From Companilactobacillus bobalius (GTDB taxonomy: Bacteria; Bacillota; Bacilli; Lactobacillales; Lactobacillaceae), in contig NZ_LNUA01000032.1 in the NCBI RefSeq assembly GCF_009764355.1, positions 620,001 through 684,000 on the forward strand: a stretch of DNA of 64,000 nucleotides, read 5' to 3'. Position numbers and translations under genes: made by a program. Shown piece by piece: positions 36,769-45,668 of the stretch (position 1 is its first letter; each line of letters begins with the position of its first letter). Below the pieces are notes generated by a model. The model saw only the letters and a list, made by a program, of their open reading frames with translations, was not told the DNA's origin and searched no databases.

Positions 36769-38039
36769 CCCTTCGTATTAATCGTTATCTTTTGCAAAAA
36801 ATAATTATTCAATTTCATTGTTTCTAGTGTTGCTCGGTTGTTCCGATTGATTATTTCGCTTAGATTTTTCAAACCGAACCCACGATTAGAACCTTTAGAA
36901 GAAAAGCCTCTTTCTTTCATTTTCCAAACGGGAATATTATTTTTTATAAGTGAATTCTGAACAATGATTATAATCGCTGCAACTTCTTTAATAAAGCCAA
37001 CTTGAATTGTCCCATGTTCTTGATCTCTCGTTTCCTCAATCGCATTATCCAAGATAATTCCCAATGCTAAAGCTAAATCTAGTGAATCCATTTGAAAACT
37101 CTTAATCTCATCCTTAGCTTCAAATGATACCTTAATACCATCTAATTGTGCAGCATAGAGCTTGTTAAAAACAATACTTTTAATCTCCTTATTATCGATG
37201 CGACTAAGATCCTCAAACTTATACTTTTCTTGATTCAAATCCACTGAGATAGGTTTAATAGAATTATTGTAATATTTTTTTAATCCTTCAAAATCGTCAG
37301 TTCTTAAATACTCCTCTAAAGATAATAAAGTATTTTGATATTCATGTCTAAATTTTCGCAATTCATTATAATGTTGTTCTATTTGAATAAGATATCGGTT
37401 AGTACTCTCATTCCGAACTTTTTGTTCACGCAACTGCAAATCCTTATTTATCGTTTTAGTTCGAGCTATGTGAACAACAATAAAAGTAATAACAAAGAGT
37501 AAAACAATTACAAAATTATAAATAACATTTTGTAATTTGTTACCGTTCATTGCTTCTGTGACAGTAATTAAGCTCATTGTTACAACCAGCATAATAGATG
37601 TAAAAATTATTTCTGTACTAGAAAATTGATAATCTTTCTGCAAATTATTTTCTAGGTCACTTTGTAGAAAATAATATAATCCTACAGCCAAAACTATTCC
37701 CCAAATTAATATTGAAGAGTTATAAAACCAACTATAGTTTCCTAATTTCATTATTCGAAAAATAATATCAATTACATGATCTAATAAAACTCCAATACTG
37801 TAATCTATTGCAGCAATGGCGATAGAAATCTTAAAACTTTTTGTTAACAATAACAAGTATGTCAAAAGTGTTCCCATCATTCCAATTATTGTAGCCAATT
37901 GGCCATACTCGGCCAAAACAAACATTACGGGTATATTAACAAATAAGTAAAATAAATCTACTCTCTTAAAACGTAAATCCTTAATAAGCACCTTAGTATT
38001 CAAAAAAAACAAAAGTAATTGAATAAAAAGTATTGCCAT
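36765..38039 (-). CDS. Membrane histidine kinase, HPK10 type (AgrC/ComD-like)
   Basis: 424 residues. Six helices over 1-200 form the sensor, then a coiled coil, the His box FRHEYQNTLLSLEEYL (about residue 230), N box ALGIILDNAIEE and G box SNRGFGLKNL. This is the peptide-sensing AgrC/ComD class. The cognate regulator follows. No agrB-like processing protein or double-glycine peptide gene is seen nearby. Confidence 0.9.
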   Translation of the reverse strand: MAILFIQLLLFFLNTKVLIKDLRFKRVDLFYLFVNIPVMFVLAEYGQLATIIGMMGTLLTYLLLLTKSFKISIAIAAIDYSIGVLLDHVIDIIFRIMKLGNYSWFYNSSILIWGIVLAVGLYYFLQSDLENNLQKDYQFSSTEIIFTSIMLVVTMSLITVTEAMNGNKLQNVIYNFVIVLLFVITFIVVHIARTKTINKDLQLREQKVRNESTNRYLIQIEQHYNELRKFRHEYQNTLLSLEEYLRTDDFEGLKKYYNNSIKPISVDLNQEKYKFEDLSRIDNKEIKSIVFNKLYAAQLDGIKVSFEAKDEIKSFQMDSLDLALALGIILDNAIEETRDQEHGTIQVGFIKEVAAIIIIVQNSLIKNNIPVWKMKERGFSSKGSNRGFGLKNLSEIINRNNRATLETMKLNNYFLQKITINTKG

Positions 38040-38089
38040 AAAAATCTCCTCATTTTATCTTATAAAAATCCCAACACAGTTTCATTTCT

Positions 38090-38527
38090 TCATACTTTTC
38101 CTATTCCTGGCGAGCCCGATGAATATTCTTTAACTGAGAAATCATATGGATTAATTAGATCACGGTTATTTAACTTAATGATCATCGAATTAACAATTTT
38201 AACATTAAGCGTAGATCGAATTTCTACAATTATTTTATATTCATGCTTATTACTTAATTTACACACATTTCGTAAATTAATGCGACAATTTTGCCAATTA
38301 AAAGGTTCATCTTTTTCATTGATGGCCTTTTTTGCTATCTTTGTAAATTGTCTTTTTTGATATTTATTGAGTCGATGAATTTTTTCATTCTCTAATATTA
38401 TCGTTTTATTAGTGGAATTGTAATACGGTGCTGAATGATAATTTTGATATAACTTAGGAATTCCTACAACTCCCATAATTATTAAAATACAGATGATCCA
38501 AATTATTCTTGCTACTTTATTATTCAT
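38090..38527 (-). CDS. Single-helix membrane or secreted protein upstream of the kinase
   Basis: 145 residues. One N-terminal helix (about 7-25) that could be an uncleaved anchor, then a basic soluble domain (NKYQKRQFTKIAKKAINEKDE) ending SSGSPGIGKV. I do not recognise it. It starts the operon that continues, 50 bases on, into the AgrC/AgrA-like pair, so it may be an accessory sensor. An inverted repeat that looks like a terminator lies right before its ribosome site. Confidence 0.6.
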   Translation of the reverse strand: MNNKVARIIWIICILIIMGVVGIPKLYQNYHSAPYYNSTNKTIILENEKIHRLNKYQKRQFTKIAKKAINEKDEPFNWQNCRINLRNVCKLSNKHEYKIIVEIRSTLNVKIVNSMIIKLNNRDLINPYDFSVKEYSSGSPGIGKV

Positions 38528-38541
38528 TATAATCTCCTAAA

Positions 38542-38577
38542 AAAATCTCGACCAATTTTACAATCGGTCGAGATTTT
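38542..38577 (-). terminator. Terminator-like hairpin directly before a ribosome site
   Basis: Arms AAAATCTCGACC (38542-38553) and GGTCGAGATTTT (38566-38577), perfect 12 bp. On the minus strand T7 follows and then AGGAG (38538-38534) of the 38527 gene. Either the end of an upstream transcript or an attenuator in the operon leader. Confidence 0.6.
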
Positions 38578-38869
38578 CAGTTGCGCGTCAATAAATACCA
38601 CTGTGAATAGTTTAGTTGTTAGAGGTTTTATTTATGTATTTTAGATGAACCATTAATTCAAAGCCATAATTACTGATTCCACCCTAGACAATATTCAATT
38701 AGAATGAGTTCATTATAAAATACATGTATCGAGAAAATAAAATATTTATTTCAGCACTTCTTCGACTGGTGGGAGGTAAGGGGGTTCCCATCAATCTACG
38801 TTTATATTCTACAAAACCATGAAAATTATAGCTGCTTTTATCTTAAAAGCCACAAATGCCATCATTATC
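38578..38869. other. Gene-free stretch, 292 bases
   Basis: AT-rich except for a GC-richer island at about 38764-38790 (GGTGGGAGGTAAGGGGG). On the minus strand a 30-codon ORF starts MGTPLPPTSRRSAEIN but has no ribosome site. I can assign nothing here. Confidence 0.3.
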
Positions 38870-39436
38870 TCAAATCTTTTTTGACTCAAAAAGCCTGATA
38901 CCATCGTTTATATACTGATAAATATCGTTTTTATTGAATACTTTTAAGGATTCATTCTTCGCCACAGTGAAATCTGATTTAAATTCAGCAACTAATAGCG
39001 GTAAATCAGTATCTTCAATTTCTTTAACATTGGTAACAATTGGGAAAGATAAGTTTGGTTCAGACAAGCCATATCTTAGAATCAAATCATGATTTAGTAC
39101 TGTGAAATCAGCATAATACTCCTCTAATAATTCTGCTTTAGGATAACTTTTATTGTTAAGAATATATTTTTTAAAGACTGTTTCTAGCCACAATTTGTCC
39201 CCCAATAAATGTAAATAATATCCTAATTGAAATTGTGTTAGATTTGGTCCATATTCTTCAAAAAATAATTCAGGACAAATATTTCTTTTTCCGTGAATAA
39301 AATGTGTCAATGCCTTGGGAGTTTTAGAATCCTTATTAACATCAGGTGCAATACTACCTAATAAAAATTCTTGATTGTATCCATGTTTGTCGGCCAATAC
39401 TTTTGCCATTGAGTAATGCATAATTCTTGATCCCAT
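38870..39436 (-). CDS. Zinc-dependent phospholipase C-like protein
   Basis: 188 residues. His/Asp pattern of the PF00882 family: MHYSMAKVL at the N-terminus, LLGSIAPDVN, ALTHFIHG, and LGYYLHLLGDKLW. These would hold the metal ions. No signal peptide, so the protein is likely cytoplasmic, and true phospholipase activity is uncertain; related proteins in lactobacilli are annotated only as PLC-like. GAGG six bases before the ATG. Next to a cytidine deaminase on the same strand, gap nine bases. Confidence 0.7.
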   Translation of the reverse strand: MGSRIMHYSMAKVLADKHGYNQEFLLGSIAPDVNKDSKTPKALTHFIHGKRNICPELFFEEYGPNLTQFQLGYYLHLLGDKLWLETVFKKYILNNKSYPKAELLEEYYADFTVLNHDLILRYGLSEPNLSFPIVTNVKEIEDTDLPLLVAEFKSDFTVAKNESLKVFNKNDIYQYINDGIRLFESKKI

Positions 39437-39445
39437 TGTTTGCCT

Positions 39446-39862
39446 CTATTTTGTCTTAATGCTTCCCCACCAATTAGGGAACAATTCTCCTAGTGTAGTA
39501 GTTTCTCTTTTATCATAATTAACCATAATTTCTGTATCTTTATTATTGCTAGAGAATTCCATCAAAGTTTCACGGCAAGTTCCACATGGTAATCCATCCA
39601 ATCCTGATGGTGGTGTATCTCTAAACGCAATGATTCGCTTAACTTCCATTTCGCCACTGTCTTGCAACATGTTCAAAAGAGCGACTCTTTCTGCACAAAG
39701 ATTGATCGTACCACAAGCCATTTCAATACAATATCCCGTATAAATTTTTCCGGATTTACTTTCTAAAGCGCAGACGACATTGTTTGCATAAACAAAGTCA
39801 TTCAATTCGGCTGGCTTATACAATGGTTTCGCTGCTAAATATAATTTTTCCCAAATATCCAT
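39446..39862 (-). CDS. Cytidine/blasticidin deaminase-like protein
   Basis: 138 residues. Zinc site: Cys-Ala-Glu in NLCAERVALLNML and PCGTCRETLMEF supplies the two Cys ligands. This is the homotetrameric cytidine deaminase pattern, though the body is more divergent and could act on a related nucleoside. AAGGAG upstream of ATG. It leads a two-gene unit with the PLC-like protein. Confidence 0.85.
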   Translation of the reverse strand: MDIWEKLYLAAKPLYKPAELNDFVYANNVVCALESKSGKIYTGYCIEMACGTINLCAERVALLNMLQDSGEMEVKRIIAFRDTPPSGLDGLPCGTCRETLMEFSSNNKDTEIMVNYDKRETTTLGELFPNWWGSIKTK

Positions 39863-40037
39863 AAAAAAGCTCCTTTAAGTAATATGAATATAAGTATATC
39901 ACCATTTTAATCTATCGCTAATTTTATTAGTTAAAAACTAATTATAGTTTAATTGTTAATTCTTGTTGAAATTTTGTGATTATTGTTTTACTGTATTAGT
40001 GTACTGGTACAGGCGAACAATAAAGGAGAGAATTTCT

Positions 40038-40937
40038 TTGAATACAACACTTTTAAAAATCCAAGATTTAAACAAATCATTTGGCAACAAAAAGGTATTG
40101 AACAATATTAATTTCACGGTCCAACAAGGTCATATTATTGGTTTGATTGGTGCCAACGGTGCTGGTAAAACAACTATTATGAAAGCTATCCTAGGTATTT
40201 TACCTTTCAATGGCAAAATCACTATTAGTGATAAGGAAGTCTCCATACATCAACATCGACCACTACAATCAGTTGGTGCCTTGATTGAATATCCAGGACT
40301 CTACCCTTATTTGACCGGTCGAGAACAACTTAGACTCTTCTCCACTGGTAAAGATCGTGAACAAAAAGTTAACAGTATTATCAATAAATTGAGAATGGAT
40401 CACTTTGCCGATCAAAAGACTAAGGGTTATTCACTCGGTATGAAACAAAAACTTGGCGTTGGTTTGGCACTCTTAAACAACCCACAGTTTGTCATTCTAG
40501 ATGAACCAATGAATGGTCTCGACCCTAAGGCTACAAAAGAATTACGTGATCTAATCGTCCAAGAAAAACAGAATGGTGTTACCTTCCTAATCTCCAGTCA
40601 CATTCTTAGTGAATTGCAACGTATCGCTGACGATGTGATTGTCATCAATCATGGTGAAATCGTTACTTCAACAACTATGGACAATCTTTTAGCTGCTAAT
40701 AAGAAATTCTACTTAATCGAAACCAGCAACAATGAAATGGCTTCTGACTTATTATTAAGAAATAATTATCAAGTTGAAAATAAATCAGCTTTAGAAATTC
40801 CTATTACCGATAACTTTTCAATCAACAATCTTTTACAGCTATTGTTGTCCAACAACATCACGATTAACGATATTAAACAACAAGATGGAGACCTCGAAGA
40901 ATCACTCTTGAAGGTCTTAGATAGTGAAGGTAAATAA
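40038..40937 (+). CDS. ABC transporter ATP-binding protein, BcrA type
   Basis: 300 residues from a TTG at 40038 with AAGGAG nine bases before; the frame extends upstream without a ribosome site. Walker A GANGAGKTT, signature YSLGMKQKLG, Walker B FVILDEPMNGLDP, H-loop SSHIL. The C-terminal 80 residues are the BcrA-like regulatory tail. Pairs with the permease 2 bases on. Resembles bacitracin or lantibiotic exporters. Confidence 0.9.
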   Translation: MNTTLLKIQDLNKSFGNKKVLNNINFTVQQGHIIGLIGANGAGKTTIMKAILGILPFNGKITISDKEVSIHQHRPLQSVGALIEYPGLYPYLTGREQLRLFSTGKDREQKVNSIINKLRMDHFADQKTKGYSLGMKQKLGVGLALLNNPQFVILDEPMNGLDPKATKELRDLIVQEKQNGVTFLISSHILSELQRIADDVIVINHGEIVTSTTMDNLLAANKKFYLIETSNNEMASDLLLRNNYQVENKSALEIPITDNFSINNLLQLLLSNNITINDIKQQDGDLEESLLKVLDSEGK

Positions 40938-40939
40938 GC

Positions 40940-41692
40940 ATGAAAACATTAATTAGACAAGAATCTTATAAACTCATGAAGCAACGTAGTACGCAAATAT
41001 TTTTAATCGGATTATTCCTTTTTCAACTACTAGTCGTCTTTTGTTCCAAAAAGTACCCTAAATTCTTAAGCGATAAAGACGCCTTTCTTAACAATTACAT
41101 GGCTATTATCCTAATTACATTTTTTATCATTGCCATCTGTAGTACAGTCATCACTAAAGAACGACAATTTGGAACTTTGCGTTCTCTGCTCTATCGAAAA
41201 TTTTCCTACATTCAAATCATCACTAGTAAGATAATCACATTATTAACTTTCACTATTTTACTTTTTGTAGGTAACTCACTGGTCAGCTTAGCATTCAAAT
41301 TCATCTTTGCTAATAATCTCGATTTAACCCATAAAATTTGGAAAACTTGGTTACTAACTAATCTCAACAACTTTCTAACATTGTTGTTCTTAATGAGTCT
41401 AGTCATTCTATTAGGAACTTTGCTCAATAGTTCTAATCTTGCATTAATGATTGGTATCATTGGTTACTTCGTCATCAACGTCTTTAATCAAATGTTACTT
41501 GCATTAATTGCTAAATTCGATTGGCTCAAGTGGAATCCCTTAAATATGATGAATCTTGGCGAACAAATTCAAAGTCACGGTCTTCATCAAATGACTCAAC
41601 TATCATTAACACAGATTTCCATTGGTTATATCATCTATGTTGCAATCTTTATTATTCTAGCTATTTATAGTTTTTGTAAAAAATCCGTATAA
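40940..41692 (+). CDS. ABC-2 type permease
   Basis: 250 residues, six predicted helices (about 18-36, 52-70, 98-120, 150-172, 175-195 and 225-245), an arrangement typical of BcrB-like membrane subunits. Starts two bases after the ATPase stop, so the pair is co-translated. Substrate unknown; peptide antibiotic export is plausible. Confidence 0.85.
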   Translation: MKTLIRQESYKLMKQRSTQIFLIGLFLFQLLVVFCSKKYPKFLSDKDAFLNNYMAIILITFFIIAICSTVITKERQFGTLRSLLYRKFSYIQIITSKIITLLTFTILLFVGNSLVSLAFKFIFANNLDLTHKIWKTWLLTNLNNFLTLLFLMSLVILLGTLLNSSNLALMIGIIGYFVINVFNQMLLALIAKFDWLKWNPLNMMNLGEQIQSHGLHQMTQLSLTQISIGYIIYVAIFIILAIYSFCKKSV

Positions 41693-41693
41693 G

Positions 41694-41742
41694 AAAAGTC
41701 TAGTAAATTTGGAAAATAATTCCATCTTTACTAGACTTTTTA
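41694..41742. terminator. Bidirectional terminator
   Basis: AAAAGTCTAGTAAA/TTTACTAGACTTTT, perfect 14-bp stem with an 18-base loop, between the converging permease and asparagine synthase genes. Confidence 0.85.
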
Positions 41743-41743
41743 T

Positions 41744-43642
41744 TTACGCTTGAAGTAGTACTTGTGGATCAACATCAGGTTTCTTACCACCATCAATAAA
41801 AAATACTTTGTACCAAATTAGGAAAATATAAATTGTCCATACTTTACGACGATCATCATTCTTTCCTTCATGACAATCATCCAACATTTTTATAATTAGT
41901 GACCGGTCAAAGAATTTTTCAGCAAAATCAGTTGAGAACAATTTACGAAATTCTAGATATACATCATCTGTTTTGATCCAATCTCTAATCGGAACTGGGA
42001 ACCCTAATTTTTCTCGTTTAGCCCATTCTTTAGGAAGATTTCTTTCGGCAGCTACTCGCAAAGCATATTTACTATCTTTACTATTTAACAGATGCTTAGT
42101 AGGAATCTTCGCTGCTATCTCTGCCATTTCTGTATCTAAGAATGGTACTCGTAATTCAGTTGAATTAGCCATACTCATTCGGTCGGCTTTCAAAAGGATA
42201 TCTTTGGTCATAAATTGATGTAAATCTAGATATTGCATCTTCTTGACTTCATCTTCAGATTGACTAACTTTTTGATAACTCTTCATCACTATTTCTGAAA
42301 CTGATTCTGAATCTTGATACTCAGACTTCAATATTTGTTTAGCTTCAGTTTCATTGAAAACCCTGGCCTGTCCAATAAAGAATTCTTCTGCCTTAGCAGT
42401 TGATTCATATAAGTGCAATCGACCCTGAAAATTGGGAACGTGTTTTAATCCACGTGCTAGATTGTATCTTATTCCTTTTGGCAACTTCTTTAAATTTTCT
42501 CCTAAAATTCGGACTGCTTTGGAATGTGAGTGATAACCGTAGTTAGCATAACCAGCAAATAATTCATCGGCTCCCTCACCAGAAAGTATCACTGTCACAT
42601 CTTTACTAGCCAATTTGGTCAAAAAATATAACGGAACACAAGATGGATTAGCTTCTGGCTCATCCATATGATACTGAATCAACGGTATCGATTTGATAGC
42701 TTCTTCTCTAGTTACTATTCCTCTGGTATTTTCCAAACCTAATTTAGAAGCCAACGCTGAAGCAGCGCTACCTTCTTCATAGGTATTCGTATCAAAATCA
42801 ATAGAATAGGTATGTTGTGGTTTAAAGATAGCTGTCACATAACTGGAATCGACTCCACTAGATAATAATGAGCCCACTGGCACATCACTAACAGAATGTT
42901 TTTTAACCGAATCATGCATAGCCTGATCAATTTGATCTACAGCATCCTCTAACGACAAATTCTCTTCAGAAAATTTCATATCCCAATACTTAACAATCTT
43001 TAATTGACCATTCTTAAATGTAAAATAGTGACCTTCAGGAATTCGATAAACATTTTTAAAGAAAGTTTCGTCAGTCGCTGAATATTGGAAAGTTAAAAAC
43101 GGCTTCAATGATCTTTCATTGAATTCTTTTTCAAAATTAGGATGACGTAAAAATGCTTTGATTTCAGAAGCAAATAGAAAGGTACCGTTATGATTGTAAT
43201 AGTACAAAGGTTTAATTCCAAAAAAGTCTCTTGCACCAGTGATCTCACCTGATTCAAAATCATAAATGATAAAAACAAACATACCACGAATTTGCTTTAA
43301 TAACTCGTCAATACCCCACTCTTCAAATCCATGTACCAATACTTCTGTATCTGTAGAAGTATTAAAAACATGTCCTAAAGATTTCAATTCTTCTCGTAAT
43401 TCTACATAATTATAAATTTCACCGTTAAAAACAACAGCTTTTGTTTTATCTTCATTGTAGATTGGTTGCATCCCATTATTAACATCAATGATACTCAAAC
43501 GTCTAAAACCAATCGCTACATTCTTATCTTGAAGTGTCCCCGCACTGTTGGGTCCACGATGTCTAATTGCTTCCATCATTGAATTCAAAACTGGTTTTTT
43601 ATCGGCAATCTTTCCATCGACAAAGCCAACAATTCCGCACAT
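41744..43642 (-). CDS. asnB: Glutamine-hydrolysing asparagine synthase
   Basis: 632 residues. Mature N-terminal Cys (MCGIVGFVD) is the glutaminase nucleophile; RHRGPNSAGT, NGEIYNY and FNTSTDTEVLVHG complete that domain. The synthetase domain has the PP-loop LLSSGVDSSY and LSGEGADELFAGY. Makes asparagine from aspartate, ATP and glutamine. In lactobacilli some AsnB1-type enzymes instead amidate meso-diaminopimelate of peptidoglycan; length and context cannot decide. Own ribosome site GGGAG. Confidence 0.9.
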   Translation of the reverse strand: MCGIVGFVDGKIADKKPVLNSMMEAIRHRGPNSAGTLQDKNVAIGFRRLSIIDVNNGMQPIYNEDKTKAVVFNGEIYNYVELREELKSLGHVFNTSTDTEVLVHGFEEWGIDELLKQIRGMFVFIIYDFESGEITGARDFFGIKPLYYYNHNGTFLFASEIKAFLRHPNFEKEFNERSLKPFLTFQYSATDETFFKNVYRIPEGHYFTFKNGQLKIVKYWDMKFSEENLSLEDAVDQIDQAMHDSVKKHSVSDVPVGSLLSSGVDSSYVTAIFKPQHTYSIDFDTNTYEEGSAASALASKLGLENTRGIVTREEAIKSIPLIQYHMDEPEANPSCVPLYFLTKLASKDVTVILSGEGADELFAGYANYGYHSHSKAVRILGENLKKLPKGIRYNLARGLKHVPNFQGRLHLYESTAKAEEFFIGQARVFNETEAKQILKSEYQDSESVSEIVMKSYQKVSQSEDEVKKMQYLDLHQFMTKDILLKADRMSMANSTELRVPFLDTEMAEIAAKIPTKHLLNSKDSKYALRVAAERNLPKEWAKREKLGFPVPIRDWIKTDDVYLEFRKLFSTDFAEKFFDRSLIIKMLDDCHEGKNDDRRKVWTIYIFLIWYKVFFIDGGKKPDVDPQVLLQA

Positions 43643-43692
43643 AATTTTTCTCCCTAATCATTCAAATAAATATTATTTTAAGATTCAAAAAT

Positions 43693-44220
43693 TTAATCCA
43701 CTGCTACAAAGTCACCCGTTTGAACATACTCATTCGTTGCTACTCTTACATAGGAAATTCCATTGATCGTTATGAATCGATCAGTATGCCAAATTGTGTT
43801 AGGTGCTAAAGAACGTGAGATTCTAACGCCACTTCTGTTATAAAGACTTGCTGGTGTTTTACTACTAATCTTGATATTACCTGTATCATTCTTGTAAAGA
43901 ACAACTTGTTCACCCTTTACAAATTCATTATTCCCCACACGATAATAGATATTTCCACCAACAGCATTTTGAATATCGACTCGCCACGAAGTGCCTTCTC
44001 CTAAGAAACGTGGAAGTTGCTTCCCATTAACATCATATAGTGGAATAGATTTTTCATTTACCATTACGCCACTAGCAAATCCGGTAATTGATGATTGACT
44101 ATTTTTTGACGGTATAAAAGAACTGGTACCATCAGCTGAGACTGTATTAATGTTTGTCACGACAATTGATAATGATGCTGCTACAGCCAGACTTAGAGAC
44201 ATAAATCTTTTAATTCCCAT
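43693..44220 (-). CDS. Secreted protein with two SLAP-like repeats
   Basis: 175 residues from the ATG at 44220 (AAGGA upstream). Signal peptide (MGIKRFMSLSLAVAASLSIVV, cut likely after VSA), then two repeats with cores LGEGTSWRVD and LAPNTIWHTD and ends YYRVGNNEFV and SYVRVATNEYV. Smaller relative of the five-repeat protein at 15813. Likely bound to the wall. It lies 50 bases upstream of asnB on the same strand. Confidence 0.8.
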   Translation of the reverse strand: MGIKRFMSLSLAVAASLSIVVTNINTVSADGTSSFIPSKNSQSSITGFASGVMVNEKSIPLYDVNGKQLPRFLGEGTSWRVDIQNAVGGNIYYRVGNNEFVKGEQVVLYKNDTGNIKISSKTPASLYNRSGVRISRSLAPNTIWHTDRFITINGISYVRVATNEYVQTGDFVAVD

Positions 44221-44546
44221 TACGTTTATTCCTTCCACTTCCATCATTAATGCTTAGAATTTATCAATAACTTCGAAATAAAGAAAGACATTTTTTCAAG
44301 TTTATTTGGCCCATTTATTTGACGAAATTTAATAGTTTAAAAATCCCCAACAGAATTAATTATATTTATTAATACTTAAATATAATTTTTCGGCATTTCA
44401 TTGTCATATCAATAAAGATCAAAATTTGAATCTATATCATGTTCAATAACTGCGAGATATAAAATAATAAAATAAATATGTCTGTTCATACAAAAAAGGC
44501 AACCACATTATATTAAATATGTGATTGCCTTTATTCGTAATATTCA
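44221..44546. other. AT-rich intergenic region with a terminator
   Basis: About 326 bases. It contains the promoter area of the SLAP-repeat gene and, at 44493-44536, the terminator of the 44547-44894 gene. Nothing else is recognised. Confidence 0.5.
44493..44536 (-). terminator. Terminator of the ABC exporter operon
   Basis: Arms AAAGGCAACCACAT and ATGTGATTGCCTTT (one mismatch) around a short AT loop, T-run on the minus strand. Confidence 0.75.
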
Positions 44547-44894
44547 TCAATCGTTTCTAATCAATGATAATGAAACACCGTGCTTTTTTGGAACTAATTT
44601 ATAATCTGTTGCTTCCATTCTCATATCGTAACTTCCCCGATATTGACCATTCTTAATAGTTAATACGTCATCATAATTAACTTTATACCTGTAAATTTGC
44701 TGATATAAACCATTTTTCAATTTCATCTTTGATTTCGTAAATTTTGCTACACCTTTTTTATCACCATTTTGTTTTACAACCCAACTGAACCTTTCCAAAA
44801 CCTGGGTAGTAGTCAGTTCGTGAGGACTTTTAACAATCCAAATTCCTACCACAACAATGACCATCACTACTCCAATAAGGTATTTCTTCTTCAT
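44547..44894 (-). CDS. 115-residue membrane-anchored protein in the ABC exporter operon
   Basis: A single N-terminal helix (about 5-24, after MKKK) and a basic extracytoplasmic domain ending LSLIRND. The domain (TTTQVLERFSWVVKQNG) is unfamiliar. It follows the permease by six bases, and is therefore part of the ABC exporter unit divergent from a two-component system. An accessory such as a lantibiotic-binding subunit is possible, with no direct evidence. Confidence 0.6.
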   Translation of the reverse strand: MKKKYLIGVVMVIVVVGIWIVKSPHELTTTQVLERFSWVVKQNGDKKGVAKFTKSKMKLKNGLYQQIYRYKVNYDDVLTIKNGQYRGSYDMRMEATDYKLVPKKHGVSLSLIRND

Positions 44895-44900
44895 GTCAGA

Positions 44901-45668
44901 TTACATCTCCTTGTTTCTAATCACTACTACCGACAACACAATGGTAACCAAAAGTACTAATAAGCTGACTGAAATGTAATTCCACAACTGATTATTAGGA
45001 ATCAATCCTAAACTAATCTTCATTGCAACACTGAAGAAATCAAAGTACTTTAACCAACTCCAATTAGCAATGTTATGCACTGTTGTTACTAGAATTGGAC
45101 AAATCACAATGAAAATTGAACCAATTACGATTGACGAAGTTAAAAGTAATACTAAAATGGCTAAACCAAAAATCACACTAATGAAAAAGGCAATTACTAA
45201 GGATGTCTTAAAAACTGTTGCTAACAATTTTGACCAACTCGTACCTACAGAACGAGATAATAACATCCCTGTAACTATACTAGTAAAAAAGTAGACTAGG
45301 CTTAACACAAAAATATTTATTAACATAACCAAATATTTAGAAATAATAAATTGTGTTCGAGTTATCCCTGAAACCAATGTATTTTTATACGTCTTTTGAC
45401 TAAATTCGTAGCCAATTGTCATTACAAAAATACCGATAAAAGCATATACCAGAAGACTTGATGATAAGGTGCTGGCATTAATACCGTCTTTTAATGTCCA
45501 AAGCTTTGATGAATCCAGTTTTGCCATTGAATCAGTCGTGACCATGATTCCACCAACAATATTTTTACCAGTAATAACGGCTGAATACCCAATAGCAAAG
45601 AGTAATGTTAAATAAATTCCCAAAGTGTGACTCAAACGATAGAAGTCAGTTCTTAATTGATTGAGCAT
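44901..45668 (-). CDS. ABC-2 type permease (bacitracin/lantibiotic exporter-like)
   Basis: 255 residues with six predicted helices (20-38, 68-90, 112-135, 150-185, 190-215, 235-252). Overlaps the ATPase end by 23 bases, GGAGGG just before its ATG. Pairs with the BcrA-type ATPase at 45646. Confidence 0.85.
   Translation of the reverse strand: MLNQLRTDFYRLSHTLGIYLTLLFAIGYSAVITGKNIVGGIMVTTDSMAKLDSSKLWTLKDGINASTLSSSLLVYAFIGIFVMTIGYEFSQKTYKNTLVSGITRTQFIISKYLVMLINIFVLSLVYFFTSIVTGMLLSRSVGTSWSKLLATVFKTSLVIAFFISVIFGLAILVLLLTSSIVIGSIFIVICPILVTTVHNIANWSWLKYFDFFSVAMKISLGLIPNNQLWNYISVSLLVLLVTIVLSVVVIRNKEM

Noticed and set aside
39963..40037. Longer N-terminus for the ABC ATPase at 40038
   Set aside because: The upstream part lacks a ribosome site and reads as Cys/Tyr-rich non-protein; AAGGAG lies just before the TTG at 40038.
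43642..43692. T-box or other leader in front of asnB
   Set aside because: Only 50 bases separate it from the SLAP-repeat gene, too short for a T-box, and no stem is seen.
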